A stretch of 64,000 nt of DNA from Eutreptiella sp. 'Long Island Sound 2002'. Lineage: Eukaryota > Euglenozoa > Euglenophyceae > Eutreptiales > Eutreptiaceae. The stretch lies in NCBI GenBank assembly GCA_964036045.1, contig OZ038385.1, positions 25,256,853 through 25,320,852 of the forward strand, read 5' to 3'. Shown piece by piece: positions 20,606-31,493 of the stretch. The position numbers and the translations under genes were made by a program. Positions within the stretch are counted from its first letter, which is position 1; each line of letters begins with the position of its first letter. The notes below the pieces were generated by a model. The model searched no databases, was not told the DNA's origin, and was given only the letters and a program-made list of their open reading frames with translations.

Positions 20606-22975
20606 ATGGGCCATACCCGCAACACCGACCCCACCACTACCAACACCACCACCACCAGCGGCCCCACCACCACCACTACCAACACCACCCCCACCACTAC
20701 CACTGCCCACCACCCTACCCCACCGGGCCAAAACCCCCCGTGCACGAACAGCACCAGCGAATGGGATGGCAGCCACCGAGCGCTCCACCCGCATACCCGA
20801 CCTACCGCCAGGGGCCGCCCCCCCCAAACCAGCCACCCCCCCCGTACCAGGAGCCGTATCGGTATCCCCCCGGCCACCGGGTCCACGCCGAAGGGCCCCC
20901 CCGGGCCCAACCCCGCCAAGGACAGTCACTCGACCCATACCACCAGCCGCTGCCGCCACCACACCCCTACGTGGCGGATCCATGGACGACGGGGGACCTT
21001 CCCTCCCCCCCGCAGTACCAGGCGGCACCACGGGAAGCCCCCCAGGACCCGCCGACGCCTTCTGACTGGCCCGACTCGAGCGATGAGGCCCGGTCCCGCA
21101 AACGGCGGCGCTTCCGCTCCCCCCCCCTTACGGCACACTCGCCCACGGCGCCCACACTACCCACACCGCCACCGCGCCTCAATCACCCACTCGCGCCGCT
21201 CCCGCTCCCCCGGGTGCCACCACGACCCCCCGAGACCCCGCTCCCGCCGCTCCCCCTCCCCCGGGCGCCACCACGAGCGCCACCACCGCCCCATGTCCAC
21301 CCCCCCCTCCCCCCTCTCGCCATACAAGACCCCCACCCCCAGCCCCCGCCACCACTGCTCCCGCTCCCCCCGACGCCGCCAGGCAAGCCACCGCCGCCCC
21401 ACGTCCATCTCCCCCTCCCCCCACAGGACCCGCCAGGCTCCCCGTTCCCCCCGCTGCCCATACCCATCCACCAGCCCCAGCCCCCGCCACCACCACTCCC
21501 GCTCCCCCGGACGCCACCACGCGCGCCACCGCCGCCCCATGTCCACCTCCCCCTCCCAATCCCCCCTCCAACCGTACCCGTCCTCCACCCCCAGCCCCCG
21601 CCACCGCCGCTCCCGCTTCTTGAGGCACCGCCAGCCCCGCCACCACCGCAGGTCCACGTCCTCCCCCCGCCGCTCCAGGACCCCGGGCACGGACCCCTCC
21701 CCCCCCCAGGCCCCCGCCCACCTCGCCTGGTGGTCTGCCCCCGCTTTGCAGGAGCTCCGCCGCTGGGTGAAGTGGGCCGGGGGAGCAGGAAGGCACGAAG
21801 GAGTGCACATGCTGCATACCTTCGAGGAGGTGCGCACCCGCACCCCCGCCGACCCCAACGAGGCCGCCCCAGAGGCCATCATGCCACAAGCGGCATGGGA
21901 GGCCCTCCTCCGCGATGCGGTCCAGGGCCTCCGCCCCCTCACACCCCCCAAGCCCTCCGCCAGTGGCTCCAGGCCACCCAATCCCAGGCCTGGGCCGTCG
22001 GCGCCCCCTCCCCACCCCGCCCCTCCCGCCACCACCACACCAGGAAGGGGGAGGACAAGGGCAAGGGGAGGGCAAGGGACACCAAGGGGCACTCAGGCAA
22101 GAGGGCACGGGGGGGCCCCAAGTGAGGGCAGGCACTCACAGGGACAGGACGCCGGAAGAGACACCACATGGGGGCAGGAAACCACCCAAGAACAAGAAAG
22201 GGGCGGGAGCGGGGTCCAAGGCACGGAGGAAAAGGGCACCACGGCAAACGCCACGACCCACACCCAGGAAGGGCATACCACGACAGGGGGGACCAGCGCC
22301 GCCCCACCCCCACCGAGCGCCCCACAACTCCCGGGGGCGCACCCCCCAACACACACTGCCAAAGCAAGCATCGGACGCCGTACAGATCACGCCAGCGCAC
22401 ACCCACCAGCCACCGGAAACCACACGGGGAATGGAGGGCACACCAACACGGGGAGAACGGGCCACACCCACAGAGGAAGCCGCAGGGAACGCCGCCGCAC
22501 GGTGCACCACCACGCCCTCACCGCCAGGCGACAACCCCGGCCTCCACAAGGGCCACCTCACAAGCACCGGAAGAGGACGAAGGCACAGCCACAGCGACCA
22601 GGACTAGGGACCGAAACCCCCCGAGGAGACGGGACCAAGGCGCAGGCCCCAAGGGAGGGCAACCCCACGGACCGTTGGGCGATGGACCTACCCGACCCAC
22701 CAGCAGGAGCGGCACGCCCAAGCCCCCACAGCACGGACCCAGCGAGACACCCACACCTAACCGCACCCCCCAGCCACCAGCCAGCCACACTCCGTCCCGC
22801 ACTCCGCACCATGACAAAGGCCAGGCTGACCTCCACTGACCCACCGCGGCACAACGCGAGACCACGGCACACCGCACCACAGCGCGCCACAGTGCAACGC
22901 GCCACAGCACGACGCGACGCGACGCGGCACAGAGCGGCACAACACGACACAACTGTCCTTAACCTGAAGGACTAA
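20606..22975 (+). CDS. Candidate Pro/Arg/His-rich ORF, possibly ORF1 of the C-rich element
   Basis: 789 codons, mostly Pro, Arg, Thr and Ser low complexity. The exception is a stretch near codons 375-450 (at about 21730-21960) that looks like real protein: a Trp-rich segment, VKWAGGAGRHEGVHMLHTF, a second helix containing AAWEALLRDAVQGL. Two other frames are also open here (20098-22125 and, on the opposite strand, 21157-22135), so frame choice rests on this stretch only. Confidence 0.25.
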   Translation: MGHTRNTDPTTTNTTTTSGPTTTTTNTTPTTTTAHHPTPPGQNPPCTNSTSEWDGSHRALHPHTRPTARGRPPQTSHPPRTRSRIGIPPATGSTPKGPPGPNPAKDSHSTHTTSRCRHHTPTWRIHGRRGTFPPPRSTRRHHGKPPRTRRRLLTGPTRAMRPGPANGGASAPPPLRHTRPRRPHYPHRHRASITHSRRSRSPGCHHDPPRPRSRRSPSPGRHHERHHRPMSTPPSPLSPYKTPTPSPRHHCSRSPRRRQASHRRPTSISPSPHRTRQAPRSPRCPYPSTSPSPRHHHSRSPGRHHARHRRPMSTSPSQSPLQPYPSSTPSPRHRRSRFLRHRQPRHHRRSTSSPRRSRTPGTDPSPPQAPAHLAWWSAPALQELRRWVKWAGGAGRHEGVHMLHTFEEVRTRTPADPNEAAPEAIMPQAAWEALLRDAVQGLRPLTPPKPSASGSRPPNPRPGPSAPPPHPAPPATTTPGRGRTRARGGQGTPRGTQARGHGGAPSEGRHSQGQDAGRDTTWGQETTQEQERGGSGVQGTEEKGTTANATTHTQEGHTTTGGTSAAPPPPSAPQLPGAHPPTHTAKASIGRRTDHASAHPPATGNHTGNGGHTNTGRTGHTHRGSRRERRRTVHHHALTARRQPRPPQGPPHKHRKRTKAQPQRPGLGTETPRGDGTKAQAPREGNPTDRWAMDLPDPPAGAARPSPHSTDPARHPHLTAPPSHQPATLRPALRTMTKARLTSTDPPRHNARPRHTAPQRATVQRATARRDATRHRAAQHDTTVLNLKD

Positions 22976-24904
22976 CCGAAGCAAGCCACCGCACACCCCG
23001 GAAGGCGCCGCACCAGCACGCCACACACCAGCACCGCAGGCCACACACGGGGCCACAGCGCGCCCGGCAACAACGGTGGCGGACCACCCAGAAGGTTAAA
23101 ACCGGCACCGCAAAGGGGAAAGGACACGAACAACCCCAGCCCCCTAACCCAGAGCCACAAGCAGCCGCCTGGCGCAGCCGCCCAGCCGACAGAGCCAGGA
23201 TCTAACCCGGCAAGAAGGGGCGCCGAGCCCACCTTGTACATAGCCCACCCGACCCATGGGGCCGGAACACGGCCAAACAGAACGCAACCGCCAACAGCAG
23301 CCCGGAAGACAACACTGAATGCAGGCCAGTGGGTGCGCCAACCAGGGAAGGCAGAGGGAGGAACAGGCAGCCCCCCCCCCCCAAAAAAAAAACAGAGGGG
23401 GGAGGGGGGGGGCGCGAAAACAGCCCACAGCCACCAAACCGCCCGCCAACACCACCAGAGGCGGCCAAACTCCCCCCCCAGAAGGCACCAAAGACAGGAC
23501 CCCCGAAGAGGCACGGGGGGACCGGCCAGCCAAAACCGGCAACACCAAGCCAGGAACAGCGGCCCACCGGGAAAAGGGACACCGAAACATGCAGACACAC
23601 ACCACGAAAAAAAAAAAGAGCCAGCAGCCCAGCCCGAAAGAAAGGGGATGGGGGGACAGGGACCTGACGGCCCGGGACAGGGACACCCAGCAAAAAAAAA
23701 GAAAAAGCGCAAAAAACACACCCCGACAACCCAGCCACGAAGGGCTGGGCACAGCCGAGACCCAGGCCCAGCGCGCACGCCCACACCGCACGCCGGGCTG
23801 GGCGCGCACGAAACCACACACGTCCCAAATGCAGGCCGAAACCGAACCCCAACCACGAACACCACAAACAGCCGACACTAGAGGGACAACACCACAAACC
23901 GTGCCCAAACACACCCACCCAAGACCCCAGCCAGGACTGGCGGGGTTAACAAAACCCACACCCAACCGCAACCCGGACCCAAACACAAACGCCGCACAAC
24001 ATTAGGAAACCCAGTGCCCACAGCCCGGGCACTGAGGCAGCCCGTGCCATGCAGGTGACCCGGCCAAACGAGATCTGGAGACCCGGGGTAAGGCTGCTTC
24101 CTAAGGCCTGCGCTGCTTTGGGACTCGAGGCGCAGCGTGCGACACCTAAGCGCCTCGGAACCCTAGTACCAAAAACGTGCATGCATGCCTTGGGAACGGG
24201 ATACGCAAGGAAGTCCGGTGAACCTCTAGGGTTCCGCCCAAAGGAGTGGACGTGCGCAAGCACGGGGGCACACCCTCCCGGCGAGACAAGCACGTCACGC
24301 TGGCGGCGATCAGCCCTCCCGGTGTTGCCCGGGGCCGCTTTGTTGGGGGCCAACGGTCAGGTCTAGCGGGATGTAAGCCGCCTCCCCTCTTCACGCGCGG
24401 AACCTCTTCCTGTTAGTCACAGGGGTGACGCCAGGGGAAACCATGGGGCGCCTCTCCACGACCAAGTGCACCTACCTACCTACCTACCTCTGCTGGTCAG
24501 CCTTGTTTCAGGTGCAAACCAACCACAAGTGTTACTCCAACAGGGCTCTGCTCATACCCTATCTCTTTTGATTTCATCACGCCTTTCAAACTGCTCCCTC
24601 TCCTGTTGGTAGCCCAGCAATATTTGATTGCCATTTGTCACTCTCCCTAGCCTATTGGTACCTCACTGGGCAGTGCTTTGCACCCAGGGAATTTTATGGT
24701 GGCATGATCTACTTGAACGGGTTCCATTCCCGCGGCTGTCCTTCGAGAAACCTCGCATTGTGAATAGTTTCTGATGATGTTTTGGGCGGGAAACCGCCAT
24801 GTCTCAAAAACAAAATAGGCAGACAGGAACAGTATGAAATACCACCGAACGCCGAATGAAGGCAAAATGGTTGTTTTCGTAGTGCGAACAAGCAGATATT
24901 TTGG

Positions 24905-25117
24905 ATCCTGCCGCATCCCGCCATATCCTGCCGTATCCTGCGGTATCATGCTGTATCCTGCCGTATCCTGCCCCATCCTGCCGTATCCCGTGTATCCTGC
25001 CGTATCCTGCCACTTTCTGCCGTATCCTGCCGTATCCTGCCACCTCCTGCCGTATCCTGCCGTATCCTACCGTATCATGCCGTATCCTGCCATATCCTGC
25101 CGTATCCTGCCGTATCG
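24905..25117. repeat. TATCCTGCCG decanucleotide minisatellite, copy 2
   Basis: About 20 units; same interruptions in the same order as copy 1 but with units lost near 24960-25005. Confidence 0.95.
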
Positions 25118-25140
25118 AATACGCGTATCAGGGAAACCCT

Positions 25141-25158
25141 ATTGCGAGGCCTCGCAAT
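25141..25158. repeat. Shortened T1-type palindrome in the LTR-like repeat
   Basis: ATTGCGAGGCCTCGCAAT: a perfect 18-bp palindrome that lacks the outer CG steps of the T1 core. Confidence 0.75.
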
Positions 25159-26114
25159 GCGAATAGGAAAATGTTACCCCTTTACAGCATTTTGGAAGCC
25201 ACTGGCCTAAAAGTTGGATTTTTAAGGTAGGAGACAAAACGCATGGAGAGGACAACAACAAAAAGCAATGTTTTGTAGCTCAAGAACCTCCAAAATATGG
25301 TGCATTTTACAGAAAAGTGGGGAAAATAGCAAACATTGTGAGAGGTTTTTTGGAGGAAAATCATGCATTTGTGCGGGTAATTGGGCCAAGAAAGTGAGTA
25401 GTCAAATTTTGTGGTTAAAAAAAGTAGGTAAATCGGGCAAATTACCTGTACAAAATTTGCAGACAGCCCGGTACAAAAGCGTACCTGCTTCGGCCATCTA
25501 AGAATAAGTGATAGAAACAATTGAGTATAGGGGTCTTGAGGTGGGGGACCACTAGGCTTAACCTACAAGGCCCTAGGCAAGAAGTGCCTACTTTATTTTG
25601 GTATTACCTCCATGAAGGAAGATACCTCCGCTCAGTTGAGTGGTAGGGGTGAACTTCATGGGGGGCTAGGGTTATAACCCTAGTTACTTTGAGAAAGTGT
25701 ACTTCAAGCTTCAAAAGAGTGATAAAAATGATTAAGTGTTAGTCTCAACATCATCCCAAGGTTTAGGGGGGGCTTGGCCTGGATGAAGTACCCCAAGAAG
25801 GACATGGTAGTGACTTTTTCTTACTCATGCCATCCGCCACCTCCGTACTTCTGCACGTGCAGGGCATTCACGGTTGCCTCACCGGGCGGTACTTGTCCCA
25901 TGGCATGTGCTCCGGCATTGGCGCTGTCGGCATACGGGGGTGGAGGTCCCTCTATGGCGAGGTACTCTCTTTGCGTTGGGACTGTCGACCGGAGTAGACT
26001 CTGGCCGAATCCCTGTGGCGGCACCTCTGCACTTCCCATCATGCTCTGCCCAAATGCAGGCTGGTAGCTGGGTCCACCATGGCCCCACGGTTGATACCCG
26101 TGTCCAGCAGGGCC

Positions 26115-27831
26115 TTATCTAGCCGGGGGTGCCATCTGATGATGATGCCGGTGGTGTTGACGATGTTGGTGATGATGCTGGTGAAAATGCTGATGGTGAT
26201 GTTGATGGCGTTGGTGGCTGTGACCATGTCGGGCATCAAGCTGCGCCAGGAGCTGGGGCGCAGGCAGCAGAAACGGGAATAGCTCGCCAGCCATCAGGGT
26301 TGCCGGTGCTGGCGGCAGACCAGTGGGGGGATCGGCCTGTCCCTGCCATTGCTCCGCGTAAGTGGAGTGCTGCACCAGAAGTTGTGGCGCTGGCGGCGGT
26401 ATGCAGAAGGGTTCCCCACGCATAATCACCTTTGGTGGTAGGGGTAGTCCCGCTTGGGGGGCTGGACCCGTGGGCTTTGGGGCCTCTTCCTCCTTTGGGC
26501 GGGCTTCAAGTATCAACTCGCAGGTTGCCCGCATGGTCCGCTCCAACTTGCGGGTATGTTCCGCATGTTTCAACATGGTCTGCTTGGTCACCACGGCTTG
26601 GTCCAGGGGAATCTTGTTCTCCCACTCCAGCTGGGCCAGGCGCCCCTCCAAACCCGAGTGCTCACTCGGGGCATCCTCCACGTTTAGGGACGGGGGGTCC
26701 GACACGCTCTTGACATTTGGAACCTCCTCCACCAGCGCAAACCGGTTGCCTTTTCCTGGACTGGGGGCTGTGGCCCGTGGGCCGGAACTCGTCACTGCGG
26801 CTGCCTCCTCGTCCATCTCCATGCGTTCCTCGACCACTTGGTGGGTGCGGCGGACTGATGGTGCAGATGCTGCAGGCGTCTGGTCGTGGTGGATTGAGGG
26901 AGTGGATGCTGCAAATGCCACACCGTGGTGGACTTGCGGACCGGATGTCGCCGCTGGCTGGCCATGGTGGATTGATGGAGAGGGTGCTGCAAATGCCACA
27001 CGGCGGTGGACTTGGTCGACTGGAGCTTGGTGTGATTGCGACTCATCCTCCCTGTCGCGCATCATGGTCTCGAGGTGCTCTGGGGCAGGGAACCGGCGGA
27101 CAACTCCGTCGTCCACAGCCATGGGGGCCTCATCCGCGGCTGGCTGTGGTTGCAGCCGCCGCTGCTTGTCCCTGGCCGATGCGGTCGGCCTTGCGGGCTC
27201 TGGACCGAGCCGGTCCAAGCGCTGCCTCAGATGGCAGGTGGGGCCTCGGCGTTGTGCGTCCTTGCACGCTGTGGCGCAGGCAGCAATCCTGCAGACAACC
27301 TCGTCAATGGAGTCCACGGACTTGGCCCCCTGCACCATCTGGTTGTGATGGCCATGAGTCTCGATGAACTCCAGTGTCTCCTTGAGCTGGGCCTCCGGGC
27401 GGCTACTCAAGGCCTCCTCCTTCTCACGCTGAACAGCCTCGGCGACGATGAACCTTTGCAGTTCCTGCACCCTGTCCTCCTCATCGTCTCTGGGGTCCCC
27501 TACTACAACGAGGGCACCCTCGGGCTTCAATCGCTCGTAGGCTGTGGCCACCGAGGGTGACACCACTGACCGGTGACCCGAGGTCATCGGATCCCCACAG
27601 GGACCGGCGCAAGATGTCAACGTTCACCTGGCGGTCGAGCGTAGGGGGCGCAATGTTGGCCAGGTCCTCTGGGGCGACCTCCTCTTGGAGGAAGGCCAAC
27701 TGGTTGTGGCGCCTCAGCCCCTTGGGGGTAAGGCCGGTGGTTCCAGAGCCTGCTCTGCTACCATGACCCAGGTTGGGCTGGATCGGTCTCTGGTTGGCCA
27801 CCTCCCCGGTTGCTTGGCTGGACTTGGGCAT
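26115..27831 (-). pseudogene. Gag-like protein with a His-rich tail, one frameshift
   Basis: Two overlapping minus-strand frames join into one protein of about 570 aa: 27831-27481 starts MPKSSQATGEVANQRPIQ, and 27620-26115 continues it from about 27560, so a single-base shift lies near 27560-27600. The middle is charged and helical (RDDEEDRVQELQRFIVAEAV), followed by a Pro/Ala/His linker with three imperfect repeats of VHRRVAFAAPSPSIHHGQ type. The last 45 residues are His-rich (HQHHHQH repeats). It lies upstream of LTR-like copy 2 in the same orientation, which suggests the first ORF of that LTR element. No zinc knuckle, protease or reverse transcriptase is present. Gag is inferred from position and composition. 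Confidence 0.45.
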
Positions 27832-30297
27832 GTTGTTGCCTTTTGCTGGGGTTCCCCTATGTTTTCCTCAGTGCGTCAAAAAAAGACGTCCCTGTCCTGA
27901 AAATCCTGCACACCCTTGGATAGTCACACGGGCAAGCTGCAACAAGTCGATGAGGATCACTTGGGTGTGTGGAGGGTACTCAGAGGCGGATGTACAAGGC
28001 AATGGTGGGGATGGTGATGGAGGCAATCAACATGAGAAAAGGAACAAAGGTAGGGGACCCTATGTGATAAATGAATCACACTGGATCAACATGCACACAT
28101 GGTAGAAGAGGTCAGGATTGGGATGCCGGGCAGGGGAAAGGTTGCTTGAGTCCCTGTACACATTCCCACTCTAACCCTCAAGCCGTTTCAAGGGTTGGTG
28201 GTACCCAAATCTGGGTGCAGAAATGGCAAAAATAGGCAAAATTGGTGTAATTCCCATGGGTGGCTTGGGCAGCCAAGGCTGAACCCATGACTCATGGGAC
28301 AGGAGGTGGGACCTAAGACTCATATCTAAGTGCAAGACTTTAAAGTGGGTCGGGCTCCTCATGGGCAGAAAGATATGGGGCCGCCAATTTACCACATGGG
28401 GGGCGCAAACTGGGGTCCCAAAAGGGGTCATTTGGCATACCCAAAAATTGGCCAAAAACCAAAGTATCCCCAAGGGTATATCTCCACGGTGGCTTGGAGA
28501 TGGAAGTCAGCGCTCGGTGTGGGATCCAATAGGAGTCCAAAAGAGGCTAACACGTACTTGGCTTCCAGAGATCTTCATATGCCATAGCATGGTGCAGGCC
28601 TGAACTGGGCCCACAAGTGCCAAAATGGCAAAATTGACCACACTCACCCTGGGCTAGCTCCCCGTGAGTGTGGGCATCGTTCCATCAATGTGGTGTGTGA
28701 GTCATGGGGACCAATATGCATAATTCACATACCATGTACGGTCCATTGGTCCCTGCCTCCAGCGTGCACGGGAGGGCGGAAAATGGTGCACGTCGGGCCA
28801 AAAAAATGGAAAATGCCAGAAAATTGGCCGAAAATGCGGACACTCATGGTGGGGGCAAATAAAGTACATGTCCGACTTGGACCGGCGCATGCCCTAGAAT
28901 CGGTATCAAGACCTACGTGTCCCACATACCTTTTGGGCGTCGCCCAAACCCCCTGGATTTGAGAATGGCAGGGCCGCCAAGTGAGCCCATGATTTGGATT
29001 TGGCCCAAATGGCCCACATAATGGCCATGGTATGCCAAGCCCAAGAGGAGTTATTGACTGGATTCAAGATATGTTGGGCATTGAAGTATGTACTCCCAAA
29101 GTATACTTGAGTCATGATGTCAATTGAGCGCAACGTTGAGATACAAGGTCGCCACTTGACATCATGACGGCCCCAAAATGGTAAAATTGATGAAAAAACA
29201 CAAAAAATGGACTTGAAATCCCGGCAAATATATTATAATATCTCCGGCTTGAATTGATTAGCCGGCAATTCCCCTCAGATACTATGTCTCAGCACCATGT
29301 ACCTTCGTTTCCAAGCTTGGGCTCGACTTGGGGTGCCATGGAAAGTGACTGGCGCTGCTCCCCACGTTGGCACGTGGAAAAATGGGAAAATGTAAATAAC
29401 ACACCTTGCTTGCACCGCATCGCTTCGGGTGTGCTCTCCATGGGCATTTGGGTGAAGGATAGACTTTCGAGTGTTGATTTGGGTTAGGAAGAAGGGCTCT
29501 GCTTAATATGGGGTCCATTGGCAGCTTTGTCTTTGAATGGTACACCCGCTCAACGGGCACACAAAATGACCCATATTTGCCCAACAATCCTACCAAAGCC
29601 TTATATACCCAACCTAGTGGCCTAGGACCAAAGAATGCCCATATTCTTATGTAACTTCGGTCCTTGAATGCATATGCAAGTGCTTGGGTTGGAAATCGAG
29701 CTCGTTTCGGAAAGTCGATTTTTGGCATGCAAGCACAAGATGTGGCCAAGTTGGTTGCAAAGGACATACATGCACGCTCCGGGGAAGTTAAGTGATATGA
29801 CCCGGGTGTTAAGGCGTGAAAGGAGGGATATTATACCACCTCAACGTATTTCTACACGTACTTGGTCGCCACGTACATGAGATTGCCCAATTTTTAGAAA
29901 ACCCCAAAAATGTATAACCCTTTGGGCATGTTGAGTTGGGGTCCAATAGCCCCAATATGAGGTTGATGGGGGCAAACCATCATCGACAGTGCCTATGAGG
30001 CACATTAGGCCGCCCTTTGGAGCTTGAACGCGCCAATCCCTTGTTATTGGGCTTAGGGAATGAAAGCGCGTTTGGAGATTTTTCTTTACGGGAAAAATTG
30101 GCGACTTACGTCAAACAATAGGGGAAAAAATTGCGGAACACTCGAAGTTTGATGCGCCGTTGAGTTCTCGATTGACTTTAGAAAATTTGGCTTATCAGAG
30201 CCGTGGCACAGGCGGCGCCGTCATTTGCGACCGCGACAACGGGCGCCTGTGGTAAAATGATAGAAACGAATCGCCGCAAGTGCAGGCCGATTCGCAA
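27832..30297. other. No gene seen
   Basis: About 2.5 kb of ordinary composition with only short frames. Repeated words such as TGGCAAAATTG and GGGCCCAC look like old noncoding repeat. A degenerate repeat family may be hidden here but no boundaries could be drawn. Confidence 0.35.
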
Positions 30298-30930
30298 TCA
30301 ATGCATCGATCGATTGCCGTCCAGAATCTGTACAAAATACATGGTTCGGCGGCCAAGGGGTGCCTGGATCTGCGTCAATACGCCCTCGGTTCTGGAGTCG
30401 ACGATGTCGGCACAATCATCGTTGCTCGCAGGGTTTTGATCGCCGACACACCGTGGTGGCGAGTCGATACACCAACTGGTCTTTTCTACCACAGCGATGC
30501 CGCTGGTACTGGTTCGAAAACGACATATCGATGGACCACTGGGCGACATGACGCGCTGTCCTTCCAAACCACCCATCCAACGGATTTGTGAAACCCTCCC
30601 ATCTGGCAGCAGTTGAACCCCCAGGATTTCTTTATGACCAAGTCGCAAACACTGGGACCGGGACAGTTTCGACCTCTTGCCCGTGAACATGTCTTCATGT
30701 TCCAGTACAAAGCCCCTGTGGACGGTCGGCCTGGCGATCCCAATCTTCGATTGAGCCATCATCGATCTGGTATCCTCATTCAGAACAGTGCCTTCGAGAG
30801 TGATATCCGTCGACACTACACTGGCCATGACACCTTCAAGGTCATGGCTAGCGTCAAAACGCTGAAGGAGGTGCACCCTGGCTGTCCAAATGTGTGGCGT
30901 TCTGGTGACACCAGGGATGCCCAATGACAC
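30298..30930 (-). CDS. Hypothetical 210-aa frame
   Basis: Open on the minus strand with a globular-looking composition (for example PTVHRGFVLEHEDMF and LGVQLLPDGRVSQIRW). The plus strand of the same stretch is also open except for one TGA at 30589, so strand choice is uncertain. No family recognised; perhaps a fragment of a retroelement polyprotein. No start signal or splice sites stand out. Confidence 0.25.
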   Translation of the reverse strand: MSLGIPGVTRTPHIWTARVHLLQRFDASHDLEGVMASVVSTDITLEGTVLNEDTRSMMAQSKIGIARPTVHRGFVLEHEDMFTGKRSKLSRSQCLRLGHKEILGVQLLPDGRVSQIRWMGGLEGQRVMSPSGPSICRFRTSTSGIAVVEKTSWCIDSPPRCVGDQNPASNDDCADIVDSRTEGVLTQIQAPLGRRTMYFVQILDGNRSMH

Positions 30931-31493
30931 GTGCCTTGGTGCTACAATGCCTCGCCCTTGGGGCTGAGGTCCAGGCGCTCGCCATGCTATAATGCTGCCT
31001 ATTGTCTTGGAACTGGACTGCAGTCACTTGTCCTAAGCCACATATGTCTATTTTGTGCCAATTTCCTGATGCTCTGTTGCTTCCTGATGCCCCCGCAGTG
31101 GTCCAATGTTGCCCCGATATCCTCGCACATGGCCTCTGCGCGCGCTCAGCGATAATGCAAAAATACCTCGGCCCATGAACCTAAAGATTTGTGTTACTAT
31201 GCTTGGAAAATCCACCAGTTTTCTGCGCATTTTCTGTATTTAGTAATCTCTGTTGCAAAGCATAAGTAGTTGAAGGACGAAAAGGCATAGGCGATATGTG
31301 TATGAATACTCTGTGCCAATTTTGTGCATATTGGAATCATATACTTGTTTCAGCCTTCATGGCCTAATTCTGACGAGTCTGACTTTGTGACTGCTTTGCA
31401 TTGGACACAGTCACTTGTAAAAGTTGTACAAGTGAGTACCTCTTCACAGTTACGGATTACAATCCTGCTCAATTCTGGTTTTGTCCTTTGTCG
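30931..31493. other. Upstream region of element X; no gene seen
   Basis: No coding frame over 75 codons; may be the 5' leader of element X. Confidence 0.3.

Larger units (their letters stand above)
18886..24487 (+). mobile_element. Extremely C-rich element with (ACCT)n 3' tail, probably a non-LTR retroelement
   Basis: About 5.6 kb of strongly strand-asymmetric sequence (C far above G up to about 23 kb), unlike its neighbours. It ends in CACCTACCTACCTACCTACC directly against LTR-like copy 2. Tetranucleotide tails of this sort also end the nested element at 15951. The left end lies inside the truncated copy 1 body. No reverse transcriptase was found. Long open frames exist in all three plus frames simply because stops are rare. 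No flanking target duplication was seen, so the insertion history is unclear. Confidence 0.5.
24488..25825 (-). repeat. LTR-like repeat, copy 2 (1338 bp)
   Basis: Second copy of 17178-18517; a few substitutions and fewer minisatellite units. It lies 3' of the 26115-27831 minus-strand frame, so it is in the position of a 3' LTR. Confidence 0.65.

Noticed and set aside
20098-22135. Several long overlapping frames on both strands of the C-rich region
   Set aside because: Stops are rare because of base composition; translations are Pro/Arg/Gly low complexity in most frames. Only two frames with a short protein-like stretch were kept, at low confidence.
17178-25825. The two 1.34-kb repeats as LTRs of the C-rich element
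   Set aside because: Copy 1 continues for about 360 bp into a body sequence that also adjoins copy 2, so the repeats belong to the minus-strand element at 26115-27831, not to the C-rich insert.
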